Of a stretch of DNA of 64,000 nt, positions 32,545 to 41,514 are shown in pieces. The stretch spans positions 110,811 to 174,810 of the forward strand of contig JAHZJK010000013.1 of NCBI GenBank assembly GCA_022600955.1, written 5' to 3'. The number at the start of each line of letters is the position of its first letter. Positions within the stretch are counted from its first letter, which is position 1. Under the pieces are notes generated by a model. The model was not told where the DNA came from. It did no database searches and worked only from the letters and a program-made list of their open reading frames with translations. Made by a program: the position numbers and the translations under genes. This DNA is from Gammaproteobacteria bacterium (GTDB taxonomy: Bacteria; Pseudomonadota; Gammaproteobacteria; Steroidobacterales; Woeseiaceae).

Positions 32545-33354
32545 GTACAACGAAGGCTCAATGAGCTCAAGCTCCATCAACAGGTAGCGGCCGTCCGGAC
32601 CGCGCACCCAGTCTCCACGACCATAGACTGGCTGCGGCCTAAGATGTGAGAACACTTGCTCGGCCACATCGCGTAAACCGTCACTGGGCATAACGGCCTG
32701 TACGTGAGCGCCGTGCTCTTCCTGAACACGAAAATCGCCGGCAGCCGGAGTTTTCTGTATGGCGTGGCTGTATTCGCCATTGAAGAAGAACAACGAGAAC
32801 TCACCTTCATCCCTTATGTTCTCTACAAACGGTTGCACGACAAACTTGCGACCGGAAAAGGTCTTCACCAAGGAACGCAACATTTCGACTGGTACCGGGT
32901 TGCTGAGAACAAACGTGTCCATCGCGCTACCGCCAATCGTTGGTTTGATCACAACTTTGTCGACGTTGTGTTGCGAAAAGAACGCGGGGACGTCTTCCGG
33001 CGCGAAGTCGTCGTACCAGAGGCTCGGCACAATGTCGTCACCGTGCGCCTCGATATCTCGCAGGTAGGTTTTTTCGAGATTCCAGCTCACAATAGACAAT
33101 TCGTTGAGCAGCACCGCACTTGACCGGTCGATGTCCGAGAGCACCCGGCAGAACTCGTCCGCATGTCTTGGATAATCCCACGGCGCGCAAATATACACAG
33201 CGTCGAATGCATTCCAGTCCGGTCGGCTTCGCCACACGACTGGCTGCGGTTCCCAGCCAAGCGAACGTATCGGTGCGAAACTCAGACTGTAGTCGGTAAC
33301 GAAGTCGCCCCGATCTTCCATTACGAGGTACGCTACACGCTTGCTTCTCACCAC
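32467..33354 (-). CDS. ATP-grasp enzyme of the RimK/glutathione-synthetase type
   Basis: The 295-aa product has the ATP-grasp layout: the lysine segment [17 protein letters not shown], the adenine-site region [19 protein letters not shown], and the magnesium-binding end [15 protein letters not shown]. The N-terminal domain ([12 protein letters not shown], then [18 protein letters not shown]) is family-like. It ligates a carboxylate to an amine or thiol at ATP's cost, but the substrates are unknown. It follows the lipase-like gene by 6 bp. Its 3' end lies inside uvrA on the opposite strand. Confidence 0.85.
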   Translation of the reverse strand: MVRSKRVAYLVMEDRGDFVTDYSLSFAPIRSLGWEPQPVVWRSRPDWNAFDAVYICAPWDYPRHADEFCRVLSDIDRSSAVLLNELSIVSWNLEKTYLRDIEAHGDDIVPSLWYDDFAPEDVPAFFSQHNVDKVVIKPTIGGSAMDTFVLSNPVPVEMLRSLVKTFSGRKFVVQPFVENIRDEGEFSLFFFNGEYSHAIQKTPAAGDFRVQEEHGAHVQAVMPSDGLRDVAEQVFSHLRPQPVYGRGDWVRGPDGRYLLMELELIEPSLYLRTDSAAAARFAAAFDQRFKELACK

Positions 33355-33360
33355 AAACTT

Positions 33361-34068
33361 CTACTCGGATGTTGCCGCGAAGCTTCCGGTTCGCAGGAAT
33401 CGTTTTGTCAGCTCGATTGATTTGCGCATACGCATCATGAAAGCGTGTGAATGCCGAACGACCACGAAGTCGTCCATGCCTTCCAAACGTGTATCCGCGA
33501 CTGACACCCTGCCATCATCCGGGTTTTCGAGAACGGCCGACGTGACCGGATCAATCGATCGGTTTCCGGCGATAACGCCAAGTTCGAAGTCGGCCGGTCC
33601 GAGCCGCAGTGGAACGCTCTCGGCGCCTTTGCCGAGCTGTCGGCCCGCCGGGCCATTAATCCAGTCGAAGCCTGGTACACCACCCAACTGGTCCACGGCT
33701 GCGCTGCCCTGGTTTGGCGGCCCGAGCATCACGACTTTCCCAAGCTCATCTATCGAGTTTTCGCTCAAATACTGGCGCACGAGAATTCCGCCGAGCGAGT
33801 GTGTAACAAAATGAATTTCCTCAAGATTTTCGGTCTTCCGGCAGGTTTGCAAGCCGTTGTTCACCGCAATGCGCGCGAGTTGTTCAATCTCGAAATCGCG
33901 CGACGGGTAATCAACGTTTGCCGTTGCATAGCCCGCATCTTCCAATGCCGTTTGCATCTTGTTCATTGACGAAGCAGAGCGTGCCAAGCCATGCAACAAG
34001 ACAACACAGTCTCCCGCCAGGACCGCCCCGCTGCAGCCAAACAACATGGCGGCAATTACGAGCCGCAT
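33361..34068 (-). CDS. Secreted alpha/beta hydrolase, lipase-like
   Basis: The start was set at MRLVIAAMLFGCSG (34068), which has an AGGA Shine-Dalgarno 9 nt upstream and begins a normal signal peptide ending VLAGDC. An ATG 12 codons earlier is also possible. The oxyanion region VVLLHGLARSASS and the nucleophile elbow VTHSLGGILVRQYL are present; the catalytic His is probably in VVRHSHAFMM near the end. About 235 aa. It is a small extracytoplasmic esterase or lipase by motif; no substrate is claimed. Confidence 0.85.
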   Translation of the reverse strand: MRLVIAAMLFGCSGAVLAGDCVVLLHGLARSASSMNKMQTALEDAGYATANVDYPSRDFEIEQLARIAVNNGLQTCRKTENLEEIHFVTHSLGGILVRQYLSENSIDELGKVVMLGPPNQGSAAVDQLGGVPGFDWINGPAGRQLGKGAESVPLRLGPADFELGVIAGNRSIDPVTSAVLENPDDGRVSVADTRLEGMDDFVVVRHSHAFMMRMRKSIELTKRFLRTGSFAATSE

Positions 34069-34115
34069 CGTCGCGAATCCTGGCACCACCGTAATTTGCC
34101 GCATCAAATGCTGGC

Positions 34116-34730
34116 TCAGACCGCGGACAAGAAGCCGCGCTCCTGCATTTGTCTGTCGTGGTAACGGCTCAGGAATAACAGTGCACAGACCGCACCTATC
34201 AGCGCCAGCCACATATCCGATTGCGTATCCCAAACATAGCCTTGTGTTCCAAGAAACGCATCGGCTGCCTCATCGGAAAGCAACGCAACCCACCATTCGA
34301 TAAGTTCATAAAAAGCGCTAAACCCGAGGCAGAAGCTGACAACGAAGAAGTCGCGCCAGCGCGCAGAGTTGAATACTTGCAATCGAATTGTCAGTTCGCG
34401 CGCGATCATCGCTGGTACGAAACCCTGCGCGAAATGGCCGAGCTTGTCGTAGTCGTTGCGATCACCATCGAGCCAGTCTCGTAACCAGTCACCGGCCGGG
34501 ACTTCAGCGTAAGTATAGTGGCCACCGATCATCAGGATAATGCAGTGGATTAGGATCAGAACGTAGAGCAGCGTAGTGAGCGGAAAGCGCTTCTGCGTCG
34601 CCCATATTACGCCGGCACCAAGCACCGCCGGAAAGACTTCCAGCGCCCACGTCACGCCATCTTTCGGGTTGATACCCGACCAGACCAACACGAGTAGAAA
34701 AACAGCAATCCAAACGATACGCATACTCAT
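34116..34730 (-). CDS. YjdF/DUF2238 family membrane protein
   Basis: This 204-aa inner-membrane protein has the family core DYDKLGHFAQGFVPAMIARE and CLGFSAFYELIEWWVAL, followed by YVWDTQSDMWLALIGAV. About six helices are expected. Function is unknown in the family. The start at 34730 is 3 bp after the slyX stop. Confidence 0.88.
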   Translation of the reverse strand: MSMRIVWIAVFLLVLVWSGINPKDGVTWALEVFPAVLGAGVIWATQKRFPLTTLLYVLILIHCIILMIGGHYTYAEVPAGDWLRDWLDGDRNDYDKLGHFAQGFVPAMIARELTIRLQVFNSARWRDFFVVSFCLGFSAFYELIEWWVALLSDEAADAFLGTQGYVWDTQSDMWLALIGAVCALLFLSRYHDRQMQERGFLSAV

Positions 34731-34733
34731 ATC

Positions 34734-34940
34734 CTAATAGTGTGGCGGCCGTTCATCCAGCGGATCGCCCACGTCACCGCCGTCGCCCGCAGCACGCACC
34801 CTGTCGATCAGTGACCGACACAGTTCCTCCAGCGCCATAATCCTGGCCTGCTGTGCCGTTACGACTTCATTCAATTCGTGTAACAGCTGGTCCTGGTGCG
34901 CGAGCCGCGTCTCCAGGTCGATGAAGCGTTCCTCACTCAT
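34734..34940 (-). CDS. slyX: SlyX family protein
   Basis: This 68-aa coiled-coil protein has the pattern ERFIDLETRLAHQDQLLHEL and ends in the family tail PPHY. Its function is not known; it is often beside fkpA or slyD in enterics. Here it begins a four-gene minus cluster with YjdF, a lipase and an ATP-grasp enzyme. Confidence 0.9.
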   Translation of the reverse strand: MSEERFIDLETRLAHQDQLLHELNEVVTAQQARIMALEELCRSLIDRVRAAGDGGDVGDPLDERPPHY

Positions 34941-35003
34941 TCTAATCCCTGCCGCGTTGTTGATATTCGGTTAGCATACACGGCTTACTCGGCCGGGACT
35001 GTC
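34941..35003. promoter_or_regulatory. Short divergent slyX/uup control region
   Basis: The 63 bp between the divergent starts must carry both promoters. No strong -10/-35 pair stands out. Confidence 0.3.
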
Positions 35004-36908
35004 ATGTCACTACTGCGATTCGATGCAATTCGACTGGAATTTGGCGAGCAGATCATTCTGCGCGACGCTGACCTGTCGATTGAGCCCGGAGAGCGCATTT
35101 GCCTGATCGGCCGCAACGGAGCCGGAAAGTCCTCAACGCTAAAGCTGATAACAGGTGAACTTGAGGCCGACACCGGCGAGATAACCCATAAATCCGGACT
35201 CGTCATCAGCCAGCTTCGCCAGACATTACCCGATGCAGAGGACCTGTCGGTCCGAAATGTGGTTCGCTCTGGCCTGCGAGCGACCGAGAAGTTGCTGCGG
35301 GAATACGAGGCGATGTCCGTGCGCGAACTGGACAAGCATGGCCTTGCTGACCTGGAGAAACTGCAAACCAGGATTGACGCACTTGATGGCTGGCACGTCG
35401 AACAACGAGTTGAATCGACGATATCAGATCTGCAACTGCCGGCCGAAAATCAAATGAGCGAACTTTCCGGCGGTTGGCGACGACGAGTTGCACTGGCACG
35501 CGCGCTTGTGCAGAAACCCGATTTGTTACTGCTCGATGAACCGACAAACCACCTGGATATCGCCACCATCAAGTGGCTGGAAGATCGCGTCTATAACTAT
35601 GCAGGCGCCGTTCTGTTCATTACACATGATCGTGCTTTCTTGCAGAGAATTGCCACCCGGATCATCGAAATTGATCGTGGCAAGCTTACAAGCTGGCCGG
35701 GCGACTACGCTAACTTCCTGAGAAGAAAAGAAAAACAGCTTGAGGACGAGGAAACGTCGAATGCCCGCTTCGACAAGAAACTCGAGCAGGAAGAAGTCTG
35801 GATCCGGCAAGGCATCAAGGCTCGGCGCACACGCAACGAAGGTCGCGTGCGTTCCTTAGAAAAAATGCGGGAGCAGTTTGCGGGTCGTATCAAGCAGGAA
35901 CACAAGGCGCGCATGCACATCGAAGAAGCAGACCAGTCGGGACGCAAGGTCATACGCGCGCGCAATATCAGCTACAGCTTTGGCGACGAGAAAGTGATCG
36001 ACGATTTCTCGATCAAGATCATGCGCGGCGACCGCATCGGATTGATCGGCAATAACGGTGTCGGTAAAACGACCTTGCTGCGGCTACTGCTGGGTCAGCT
36101 CGAGCCGCAAAGCGGCACGCTAAAGCTCGGCACCAATTTGGAAATCGGCTACTTCGACCAGCTGCGCCAGTCACTGGAACTCGATAAGTCAGTCGCCTAC
36201 AACGTTGGCGACGGGCGCACCCACATCACTCTCAATGGCAAAGATCGCCACATTATCGGCTACCTGAAGGGCTTCCTGTTTTCGCCAAAGCGCGCTCAGA
36301 CAGTGGTTAAGGCTCTTTCGGGTGGTGAACGCAACCGTGTCATCCTGGCAAAGCTGTTTACGCGCGCGGCGAACCTGCTGGTCCTGGACGAACCCACGAA
36401 TGACCTGGATATCGAGACTCTGGAGGTCCTCGAGCAAAAGCTTTGCGATTACACCGGGACGCTGATCGTCGTCAGCCATGACCGCGAGTTTCTCGACAAT
36501 GTCGTGACCAGCACCGTCGTATTCGAGCAGGACGGCAGTGTGCAGGAGTATGTCGGTGGTTACAGTGACTGGTTGCGCAGCGGCCACAGGCTTGCCGAGA
36601 CAGACAATCCCGACTTGCCCGCCATGGACAAACACAACTCTGCACCCGGTGATCGTAGCAAGGCAAAGACCAAATTGAATTACCGTGAGCAACGTGAGCT
36701 CGACCAGCTGCCGGCGGAAATAGAAGCCCTTGAGATCGACATCACAAAACTGCAAGCCCACATCGCAGCGCCTGACTTCTATGCGGGTGACAGTGAGAGC
36801 GTACAAGCAGAACTATTGAAACTCAGCAATGCAGAGCAACATCTCGAACAACGCACCGAACGCTGGGCTGAACTTGAGACCTTGAAAGACTCGCTGCGTT
36901 CAAACTAG
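35004..36908 (+). CDS. uup: ABC-F family ATPase (Uup)
   Basis: The start was set at MSLLRFDAIRLEFGEQ (35004). Two ABC cassettes without membrane domains are present: Walker A LIGRNGAGKSSTLKL and LIGNNGVGKTTLLRL, signatures LSGGWRRRVALAR and LSGGERNRVILAK, and Walker B LLLLDEPTNHLD and LLVLDEPTNDLD. The arm linker (RRTRNEGRVRSLEKMREQ) and a C-terminal coiled-coil domain (YREQRELDQLPAEIEALE) match Uup. ABC-F proteins act on the ribosome E site or on replication-linked processes. About 634 aa. Confidence 0.92.
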   Translation: MSLLRFDAIRLEFGEQIILRDADLSIEPGERICLIGRNGAGKSSTLKLITGELEADTGEITHKSGLVISQLRQTLPDAEDLSVRNVVRSGLRATEKLLREYEAMSVRELDKHGLADLEKLQTRIDALDGWHVEQRVESTISDLQLPAENQMSELSGGWRRRVALARALVQKPDLLLLDEPTNHLDIATIKWLEDRVYNYAGAVLFITHDRAFLQRIATRIIEIDRGKLTSWPGDYANFLRRKEKQLEDEETSNARFDKKLEQEEVWIRQGIKARRTRNEGRVRSLEKMREQFAGRIKQEHKARMHIEEADQSGRKVIRARNISYSFGDEKVIDDFSIKIMRGDRIGLIGNNGVGKTTLLRLLLGQLEPQSGTLKLGTNLEIGYFDQLRQSLELDKSVAYNVGDGRTHITLNGKDRHIIGYLKGFLFSPKRAQTVVKALSGGERNRVILAKLFTRAANLLVLDEPTNDLDIETLEVLEQKLCDYTGTLIVVSHDREFLDNVVTSTVVFEQDGSVQEYVGGYSDWLRSGHRLAETDNPDLPAMDKHNSAPGDRSKAKTKLNYREQRELDQLPAEIEALEIDITKLQAHIAAPDFYAGDSESVQAELLKLSNAEQHLEQRTERWAELETLKDSLRSN

Positions 36909-37375
36909 CCTAATGTGCGCGTCAGGTAGAGACACTTCTCCGGCATCGGAGCATCTTCCGGATAATCCTGAACCTCGAAACCGACCGACAGGTAGCAGTG
37001 GTAGGCAGGCTTGTTATGTTTGTACACAAACAGGCCGCACTCCGGGTGTTCGAGACTCCTGCGAGCCTCATCGAGCATCAACATAATCAGTTGTTTGCCG
37101 ACACCCCGACCGCGTACCGCAGGGTTTGCTATTAAGCGCGCGAGATGCGCGCGCCGATAGCGTTCGCCCAATTGCCCGAATGCCAGCAATCGGTCGGTAT
37201 CCCGCAAGCAGAAAGTTGCGAAATCCTGCCAGCGGCAATCTTCGTGAAACGTCTCGCGCGTAAAAGGAAAACGAAACGCGGGACCCCCCCAGATATCGAC
37301 GGCCGCAGCGTCAGTGAACCAGCCCATGACCTCATCGACATCGTCAGACAGAACGGTGTCGAGAACCAGCGACAT
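36905..37375 (-). CDS. GNAT family N-acetyltransferase
   Basis: The acetyl-CoA-binding motif A is visible as RLIANPAVRGRGVGKQLIMLM, followed by CGLFVYKHNKPAYHCYLSVGFEVQ, the usual motif B end. 156 aa. The acceptor cannot be told. Its TAG stop is part of the CTAG that also ends uup. The start overlaps the nhaA stop by 1 bp, so it is the last gene of the upp-nhaA run. Confidence 0.85.
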   Translation of the reverse strand: MSLVLDTVLSDDVDEVMGWFTDAAAVDIWGGPAFRFPFTRETFHEDCRWQDFATFCLRDTDRLLAFGQLGERYRRAHLARLIANPAVRGRGVGKQLIMLMLDEARRSLEHPECGLFVYKHNKPAYHCYLSVGFEVQDYPEDAPMPEKCLYLTRTLG

Positions 37376-38553
37376 TAGTCCGCCTTGGGCAACGTCAGAT
37401 ACAACACCACATATCCCATGGCGCCGGATAGCAACGATCCGAGAATGATCCCAAGCCGCTCATCGAACAACAAACTGGTTTCCATTGCGATGCCCTCAAA
37501 CGCCAGCGAACCGACGAACAGGCTCATCGTGAAACCCACGCCGCACAGTATCGAAGCACCATACAGACCGCCCCACCCGGTCCCTTCCGGAAGTCGTGCC
37601 AGCCCAAGCTTTATGGCAATGAAACATAGCCCGAATATTCCGATCTGCTTGCCGATAAACAGCCCGGCAGCGATACCGAGTGGCACGCTGTGCAACAGAT
37701 CGGACACACCGACACCGGAGAAACTAATGCCAGCGTTGACGAAAGCGAACAGCGGCAATACACCAAAAGCGACGACCGAATGCAGGTCGTGTTCGAGTTC
37801 GCGCAACGGTGAACGGTCGGGGTCTTGCGCGTCGCGCATGGGAATAAATGCCGCCAGTGCGACTCCCGCCAGCGTCGCATGCACACCGGACTTGAGAACG
37901 GCAATCCACATAATGATACCGACGACAATATAGGGCGATACAGAACTGACACGTCGCCAGTTCATTACGCTAAGTATGACGAGGCATACCGCTGACATTG
38001 CGAGTGCGGAACTCGACAGTTCAGCCGAATAGAACAGCGCGATGATGACAATCGCACCGAGATCGTCAAAAATTGCGAGAGAAACCAGGAACACCTTGAG
38101 CGATACCGGGACACGGCTTCCCAGCAACATCAAGATACCAAGGGCGAATGCGATATCGGTTGCAGCAGGAATCGCCCAGCCACGCATGGCGGCAGCGTCA
38201 CCCGAATTGACGAAAACGAAAATCGCGACTGGAAACACCATGCCACCAACAGCACCTATTGCAGGTAGCAAGACATTGGATGGGCGCGACAACTCGCCAT
38301 TTAGAACCTCACGCTTCAACTCCAGCCCGACGAGGAAAAAAAACACCGCCATCAAGCCGTCATTGACCCAAAGAATTAGCGGTTTGGCGACTTCCAGGGC
38401 CCCAATTCGGACCTCAACCGGTGTATCCAGAAAATACGCGTACAATCCGGCTGCAGGCGAATTGGCGGCGATCAGCGCGAGTACTGCAGCAGCCATCAGC
38501 ACGATGCCGCCCGCAGATTCCATCTGCAGGAATTCTTTCAGATTCGCTTTCAT
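37375..38553 (-). CDS. nhaA: Na+/H+ antiporter NhaA
   Basis: NhaA expels sodium in exchange for protons. At 392 aa with about 12 helices it has the family size. The ion-binding aspartate pair is present in [19 protein letters not shown], and the pH-sensing N-terminus and loop [14 protein letters not shown] are conserved. It lies directly after a VOC protein gene and overlaps the acetyltransferase gene by 1 bp. Confidence 0.95.
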   Translation of the reverse strand: MKANLKEFLQMESAGGIVLMAAAVLALIAANSPAAGLYAYFLDTPVEVRIGALEVAKPLILWVNDGLMAVFFFLVGLELKREVLNGELSRPSNVLLPAIGAVGGMVFPVAIFVFVNSGDAAAMRGWAIPAATDIAFALGILMLLGSRVPVSLKVFLVSLAIFDDLGAIVIIALFYSAELSSSALAMSAVCLVILSVMNWRRVSSVSPYIVVGIIMWIAVLKSGVHATLAGVALAAFIPMRDAQDPDRSPLRELEHDLHSVVAFGVLPLFAFVNAGISFSGVGVSDLLHSVPLGIAAGLFIGKQIGIFGLCFIAIKLGLARLPEGTGWGGLYGASILCGVGFTMSLFVGSLAFEGIAMETSLLFDERLGIILGSLLSGAMGYVVLYLTLPKAD

Positions 38554-38907
38554 CTACAGAACTTGCTGAAAACTAACGCTGAGACCACCTGGGGCAACGG
38601 CAAAATATATCTTTTCTCCGTGTGCTTCCATTGGCCCCTGCACTTCTATGCCATTCGCTTTAGCGTTTTCGGCAATCGCATCCGCATCGTCAACAACGAG
38701 TTGCAACATCAGCCCGGCAGGCATATCGGCGCCTTTCTGCCAGATTTCAACCCAGCTGGCTTCACCCGCCGGCAACACGCAACCGCTAAACGTGTCATCG
38801 TCCCCACCAAGGTCACGCTCCGCCAGGCCAAGTCCTTTCGTAAAAAACTGCGCCATGGGAACGGCTTCTTCTGCGACGGCGCAGAATCGAATTCCGAGTA
38901 ACTTCAT
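38554..38907 (-). CDS. VOC (glyoxalase/bleomycin-resistance fold) protein
   Basis: A 117-aa single VOC domain with the pattern MAQFFTKGLGLAERDLGGDD, GLMLQLVVDDADAIAENAKA and the end EKIYFAVAPGGLSVSFQQ. Such proteins are metal-dependent lyases, dioxygenases or binding proteins; no specific reaction can be told. It is adjacent to nhaA with no gap. Confidence 0.8.
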   Translation of the reverse strand: MKLLGIRFCAVAEEAVPMAQFFTKGLGLAERDLGGDDDTFSGCVLPAGEASWVEIWQKGADMPAGLMLQLVVDDADAIAENAKANGIEVQGPMEAHGEKIYFAVAPGGLSVSFQQVL

Positions 38908-38917
38908 TGTTTTCCTC

Positions 38918-39388
38918 TTATTGACCAGGCATGGTCTCTGCGAAATACCGGTCGAACGCTCTGTGCACTATTTCCGGCGCAATACCCGCCGCACTCATGG
39001 CGCGATTGAACTGCTCCATCTCCTCAAACTGACGCTTTCCGTCCGCAGCAATTACCTTCAGGGCCATCAATGCGAACTCTTCTTTGTCGTTGTCTGTCAA
39101 AGATTTTGCCAGCTCCGCCAGCAACGTGGCAAGCTCAGGATTCTCGGCCGTCTCGGCCATCGCCCGCGTCACCAACTCAAGCGTTTCCGCACCCTGTAAC
39201 TTGAAGCGCTCTTCAATCAGGTCGATTATCTTGCCGGACTCCTCAGGTTCGATCTGGCCACTGCCGCGAGCAACGTACACAAGCAGGGCTGCGACCAGGA
39301 AACGGGAATCGTACTCTGCAATACCTGCAGCGGTTTCGACGATGAGTTTGCTCCCCTCGAGCCGCGACGCGATGATTTCGTTGGTCAC
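38918..39388 (-). CDS. TerB-like protein
   Basis: An all-helical 156-aa protein with the TerB pattern: AALLVYVARGSGQIEPEESG, FALMALKVIAADGKRQFEE and the end DRYFAETM. TerB proteins are linked to tellurite and stress response and bind metal through acidic residues. No other ter genes are nearby, so a tellurite role is not supported. Confidence 0.8.
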   Translation of the reverse strand: MTNEIIASRLEGSKLIVETAAGIAEYDSRFLVAALLVYVARGSGQIEPEESGKIIDLIEERFKLQGAETLELVTRAMAETAENPELATLLAELAKSLTDNDKEEFALMALKVIAADGKRQFEEMEQFNRAMSAAGIAPEIVHRAFDRYFAETMPGQ

Positions 39389-39395
39389 CGCAGCG

Positions 39396-39818
39396 CTACC
39401 AGGTCTTGTAGGTCTTGTTCATATGCTGCACCGACTTTTTGATAAGGCGTTCGAGGACTTTCTCGTCTACATCAGACAATCGCTTAATGTACAAACAGGA
39501 CCGACCGGTTTTGTACTTGCCGAGCTTGTCCATCTCGGCCTTGAAGTGTGAAAACCCCGGAACGATGTAGACAGTTAAAGCCTGCTTACGTGGAGAATAG
39601 CCCGTAACCATGAAGTCACCCTCGCGACCGCTGTCATACTTGTAGTGGTAGTTGCCGTAGCCGACGATGCTGCTACCCCACATTTTCGCCTTTTTGCCGG
39701 TCGCTTTACGCATCATCGATGCGACCTTTTTGGCATCTGCACGTTTCTGCTTGTCTTCAATTGCATTTACAAAAGCCGTCACACTCTGCTTCGTTGGCTT
39801 TGTCTTGTTTTCGGCCAT
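39396..39818 (-). CDS. DUF1801 domain protein
   Basis: The start was set at MAENKTKPTKQSVTAFVNA (39818), 10 bp after upp. About 140 aa. The family core is KMWGSSIVGYGNYHYKYDSG and LTVYIVPGFSHFKAEMDKLG, with the end SCLYIKRLSDVDEKVLE. The fold is YjbR/CyaY-like; no activity is known. Confidence 0.85.
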   Translation of the reverse strand: MAENKTKPTKQSVTAFVNAIEDKQKRADAKKVASMMRKATGKKAKMWGSSIVGYGNYHYKYDSGREGDFMVTGYSPRKQALTVYIVPGFSHFKAEMDKLGKYKTGRSCLYIKRLSDVDEKVLERLIKKSVQHMNKTYKTW

Positions 39819-39828
39819 TCCAGTTCTC

Positions 39829-40452
39829 CTAATGCGAAGTTCCGAACAAGCGATCGCCCGCATCCCCCAATCCCGGCACGATATACTTGTTGTCGTTCAA
39901 CAGGTCATCAATTGCCGCAGCATATATCGGCACATCCGGGTGTTGATCTTCAACCAGCGCGACGCCCTCCGGGCACGTGACGATGCACACGACGACGATA
40001 TTCGCGGCACCGTGTTCCTTTAACTTCTCAATGGCCGCCACGGTTGAGCCACCGGTCGCAAGCATGGGATCGATGATGATGCAGGTACCCCCTTTTATCT
40101 GCGTTGGAAAACGCTCGTAGTAGGTTACTGGCAATTTGGTTTCTTCGTCGCGATACAAACCGACGAAACCGACACGCGCTGTGGGCACTAACTCGAGGAT
40201 TCCCTCGAGCATGCCTACGCCGGCGCGCAGGATTGGCACGACAACCAGGTCGGTATCAATCTTGTGGCAAATCGCCTCGGCAACCGGAGTCTGCACTGAG
40301 ACCTCACGTGTTTTGATATTCTTCAATGCTTCATAGCAAATAAACTTGGTAATTTCGGTCGCTAGTTCGCGAAACCGTTTGTGCCCGGTATCAACGTCAC
40401 GAATGATCGCCAGCTTGTGCTGTACGCAGGGGTGATCGATCATTACTGCCAT
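39829..40452 (-). CDS. upp: Uracil phosphoribosyltransferase
   Basis: Upp makes UMP from uracil and PRPP in pyrimidine salvage. The PRPP-binding loop is CIIIDPMLATGGSTVAAI; the C-terminal uracil site GLGDAGDRLFGT is intact. 207 aa, the normal size. The usual uraA permease is not next to it; instead it lies between two small enzymes. Confidence 0.97.
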   Translation of the reverse strand: MAVMIDHPCVQHKLAIIRDVDTGHKRFRELATEITKFICYEALKNIKTREVSVQTPVAEAICHKIDTDLVVVPILRAGVGMLEGILELVPTARVGFVGLYRDEETKLPVTYYERFPTQIKGGTCIIIDPMLATGGSTVAAIEKLKEHGAANIVVVCIVTCPEGVALVEDQHPDVPIYAAAIDDLLNDNKYIVPGLGDAGDRLFGTSH

Positions 40453-40455
40453 TCT

Positions 40456-40833
40456 CTAATCTCCAGTATTTGCTTGCATGTTTTCTGACCAGATCGCGTA
40501 TTCAGTTCCAACCGGATCAATAAAGTGAAACCGTCGACCGCCTGGGAAAGGGAAAATTTCCTGCGAAATGCTCGCACCCAGCTCCTGCACGCGAGCAACG
40601 TCGCGTTCGAGGTCCGAGCTGTAAAAAATGAGTACGACGCCGTTCGTCGGCGTCGGCTTCTCGCTAAGCTGGAAGCCGCCGTCGAGACGTCCGTCATTGA
40701 AGCTCAGGTAACCATCGCCCCACTCCTGAAACGACCAGCCGAACAAGGCCGTAAAAAACTCTTTGACCTTCTGCAAGTCAGTGACCGGAATTTCAACATA
40801 GTCGATCTGTTTTTCTGCACGCACTGGTGACAC
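40456..40833 (-). CDS. VOC family protein
   Basis: A 125-aa VOC domain with DYVEIPVTDLQKVKEFFTAL, GWSFQEWGDGYLSFNDG and the end FHFIDPVGTEYAIWSENM. Possibly an antibiotic- or methylglyoxal-related enzyme, but specificity is unknown. It is 3 bp before upp. Confidence 0.8.
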   Translation of the reverse strand: MSPVRAEKQIDYVEIPVTDLQKVKEFFTALFGWSFQEWGDGYLSFNDGRLDGGFQLSEKPTPTNGVVLIFYSSDLERDVARVQELGASISQEIFPFPGGRRFHFIDPVGTEYAIWSENMQANTGD

Positions 40834-40845
40834 CTCTGGCAGGCC

Positions 40846-41232
40846 TCAGGGCCCTTTTAGTCTCAGTAAAGGCCTTTCAGCGTTGATCAACACCGTACCA
40901 AACTCGCCGACGATCTCGTAGCAGCCATCTGCCAGGCAGCGTAAGCCCTTGATTGCTCCGTGCTGCAGTGTGCCGACAATCTCAACAGGTGAAGACAATG
41001 CGCCACTTTTGCGGCCAATGCCCTCGCAATACGGAAACTCGATTATCGCCGGGCGGATACAGATCTTTTCTGCGGGACGCGGCGTTTCATAGAACGGGTG
41101 ATTTTGTTCAAGCAACACATCGATGTCGACAAACAGCGTCTCCGACTCAAGATACCAGGAGAGTATAAACGAGCCCGTTAAGTCTACATCCGCAAATTCT
41201 CTGAGCTGTCGCCAGTCGATGGCATCTTCCAT
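40846..41232 (-). CDS. Hypothetical protein
   Basis: A 128-aa soluble protein with no family I recognise. It has a segment DLTGSFILSWYLESETLFVDI and a beta-rich C-terminus (CYEIVGEFGTVLINAERP). No signal or membrane segment is present. It is flanked closely by a cupin fragment (2 bp) and a VOC gene (12 bp), so it is probably expressed in the same transcript. Confidence 0.65.
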   Translation of the reverse strand: MEDAIDWRQLREFADVDLTGSFILSWYLESETLFVDIDVLLEQNHPFYETPRPAEKICIRPAIIEFPYCEGIGRKSGALSSPVEIVGTLQHGAIKGLRCLADGCYEIVGEFGTVLINAERPLLRLKGP

Positions 41233-41234
41233 AA

Positions 41235-41477
41235 CTAGTCACTTCTTCCTGGCGGTTGTGCCTGGTTGTCTGTTTCCTGTCCGGGTGTAATGAAAAGCAT
41301 TCGAGCAAGTTCCCGGACTCGGGCGGTATGCCACACGCCCTTCGGTACAATGACGAATTCACCGGCATCGCGCAACAGGGTCGACTGATCTCGTCCATCG
41401 GTCACCGCCACGACATCCGCTTCGAATGCGTTTCTCATGACGACAAAGTCCGACGCGATTTGCAGAGTCCTGCTCAT
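41235..41477 (-). CDS. Short cupin protein, probably internally deleted
   Basis: Only 80 aa. The C-terminal half is a typical cupin end (GEFVIVPKGVWHTARVREL, then MLFITPGQET). The N-terminal part (LQIASDFVVMRNAFEADVVA) looks like the first strand region of the same family, but the middle with the usual metal-binding HxH...E segment is absent. The gene looks like a larger single-domain cupin that has lost its centre in frame. Whether it still folds is doubtful. Confidence 0.6.
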   Translation of the reverse strand: MSRTLQIASDFVVMRNAFEADVVAVTDGRDQSTLLRDAGEFVIVPKGVWHTARVRELARMLFITPGQETDNQAQPPGRSD

Positions 41478-41514
41478 GACCGTCTACTCACGTTGTTGTT
41501 TTTCTGATTATATC

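Noticed and set aside
38918..39388. Tellurite-resistance cluster
   Set aside because: Only one TerB-like gene is present, with no terA, terC, terD or terZ nearby.
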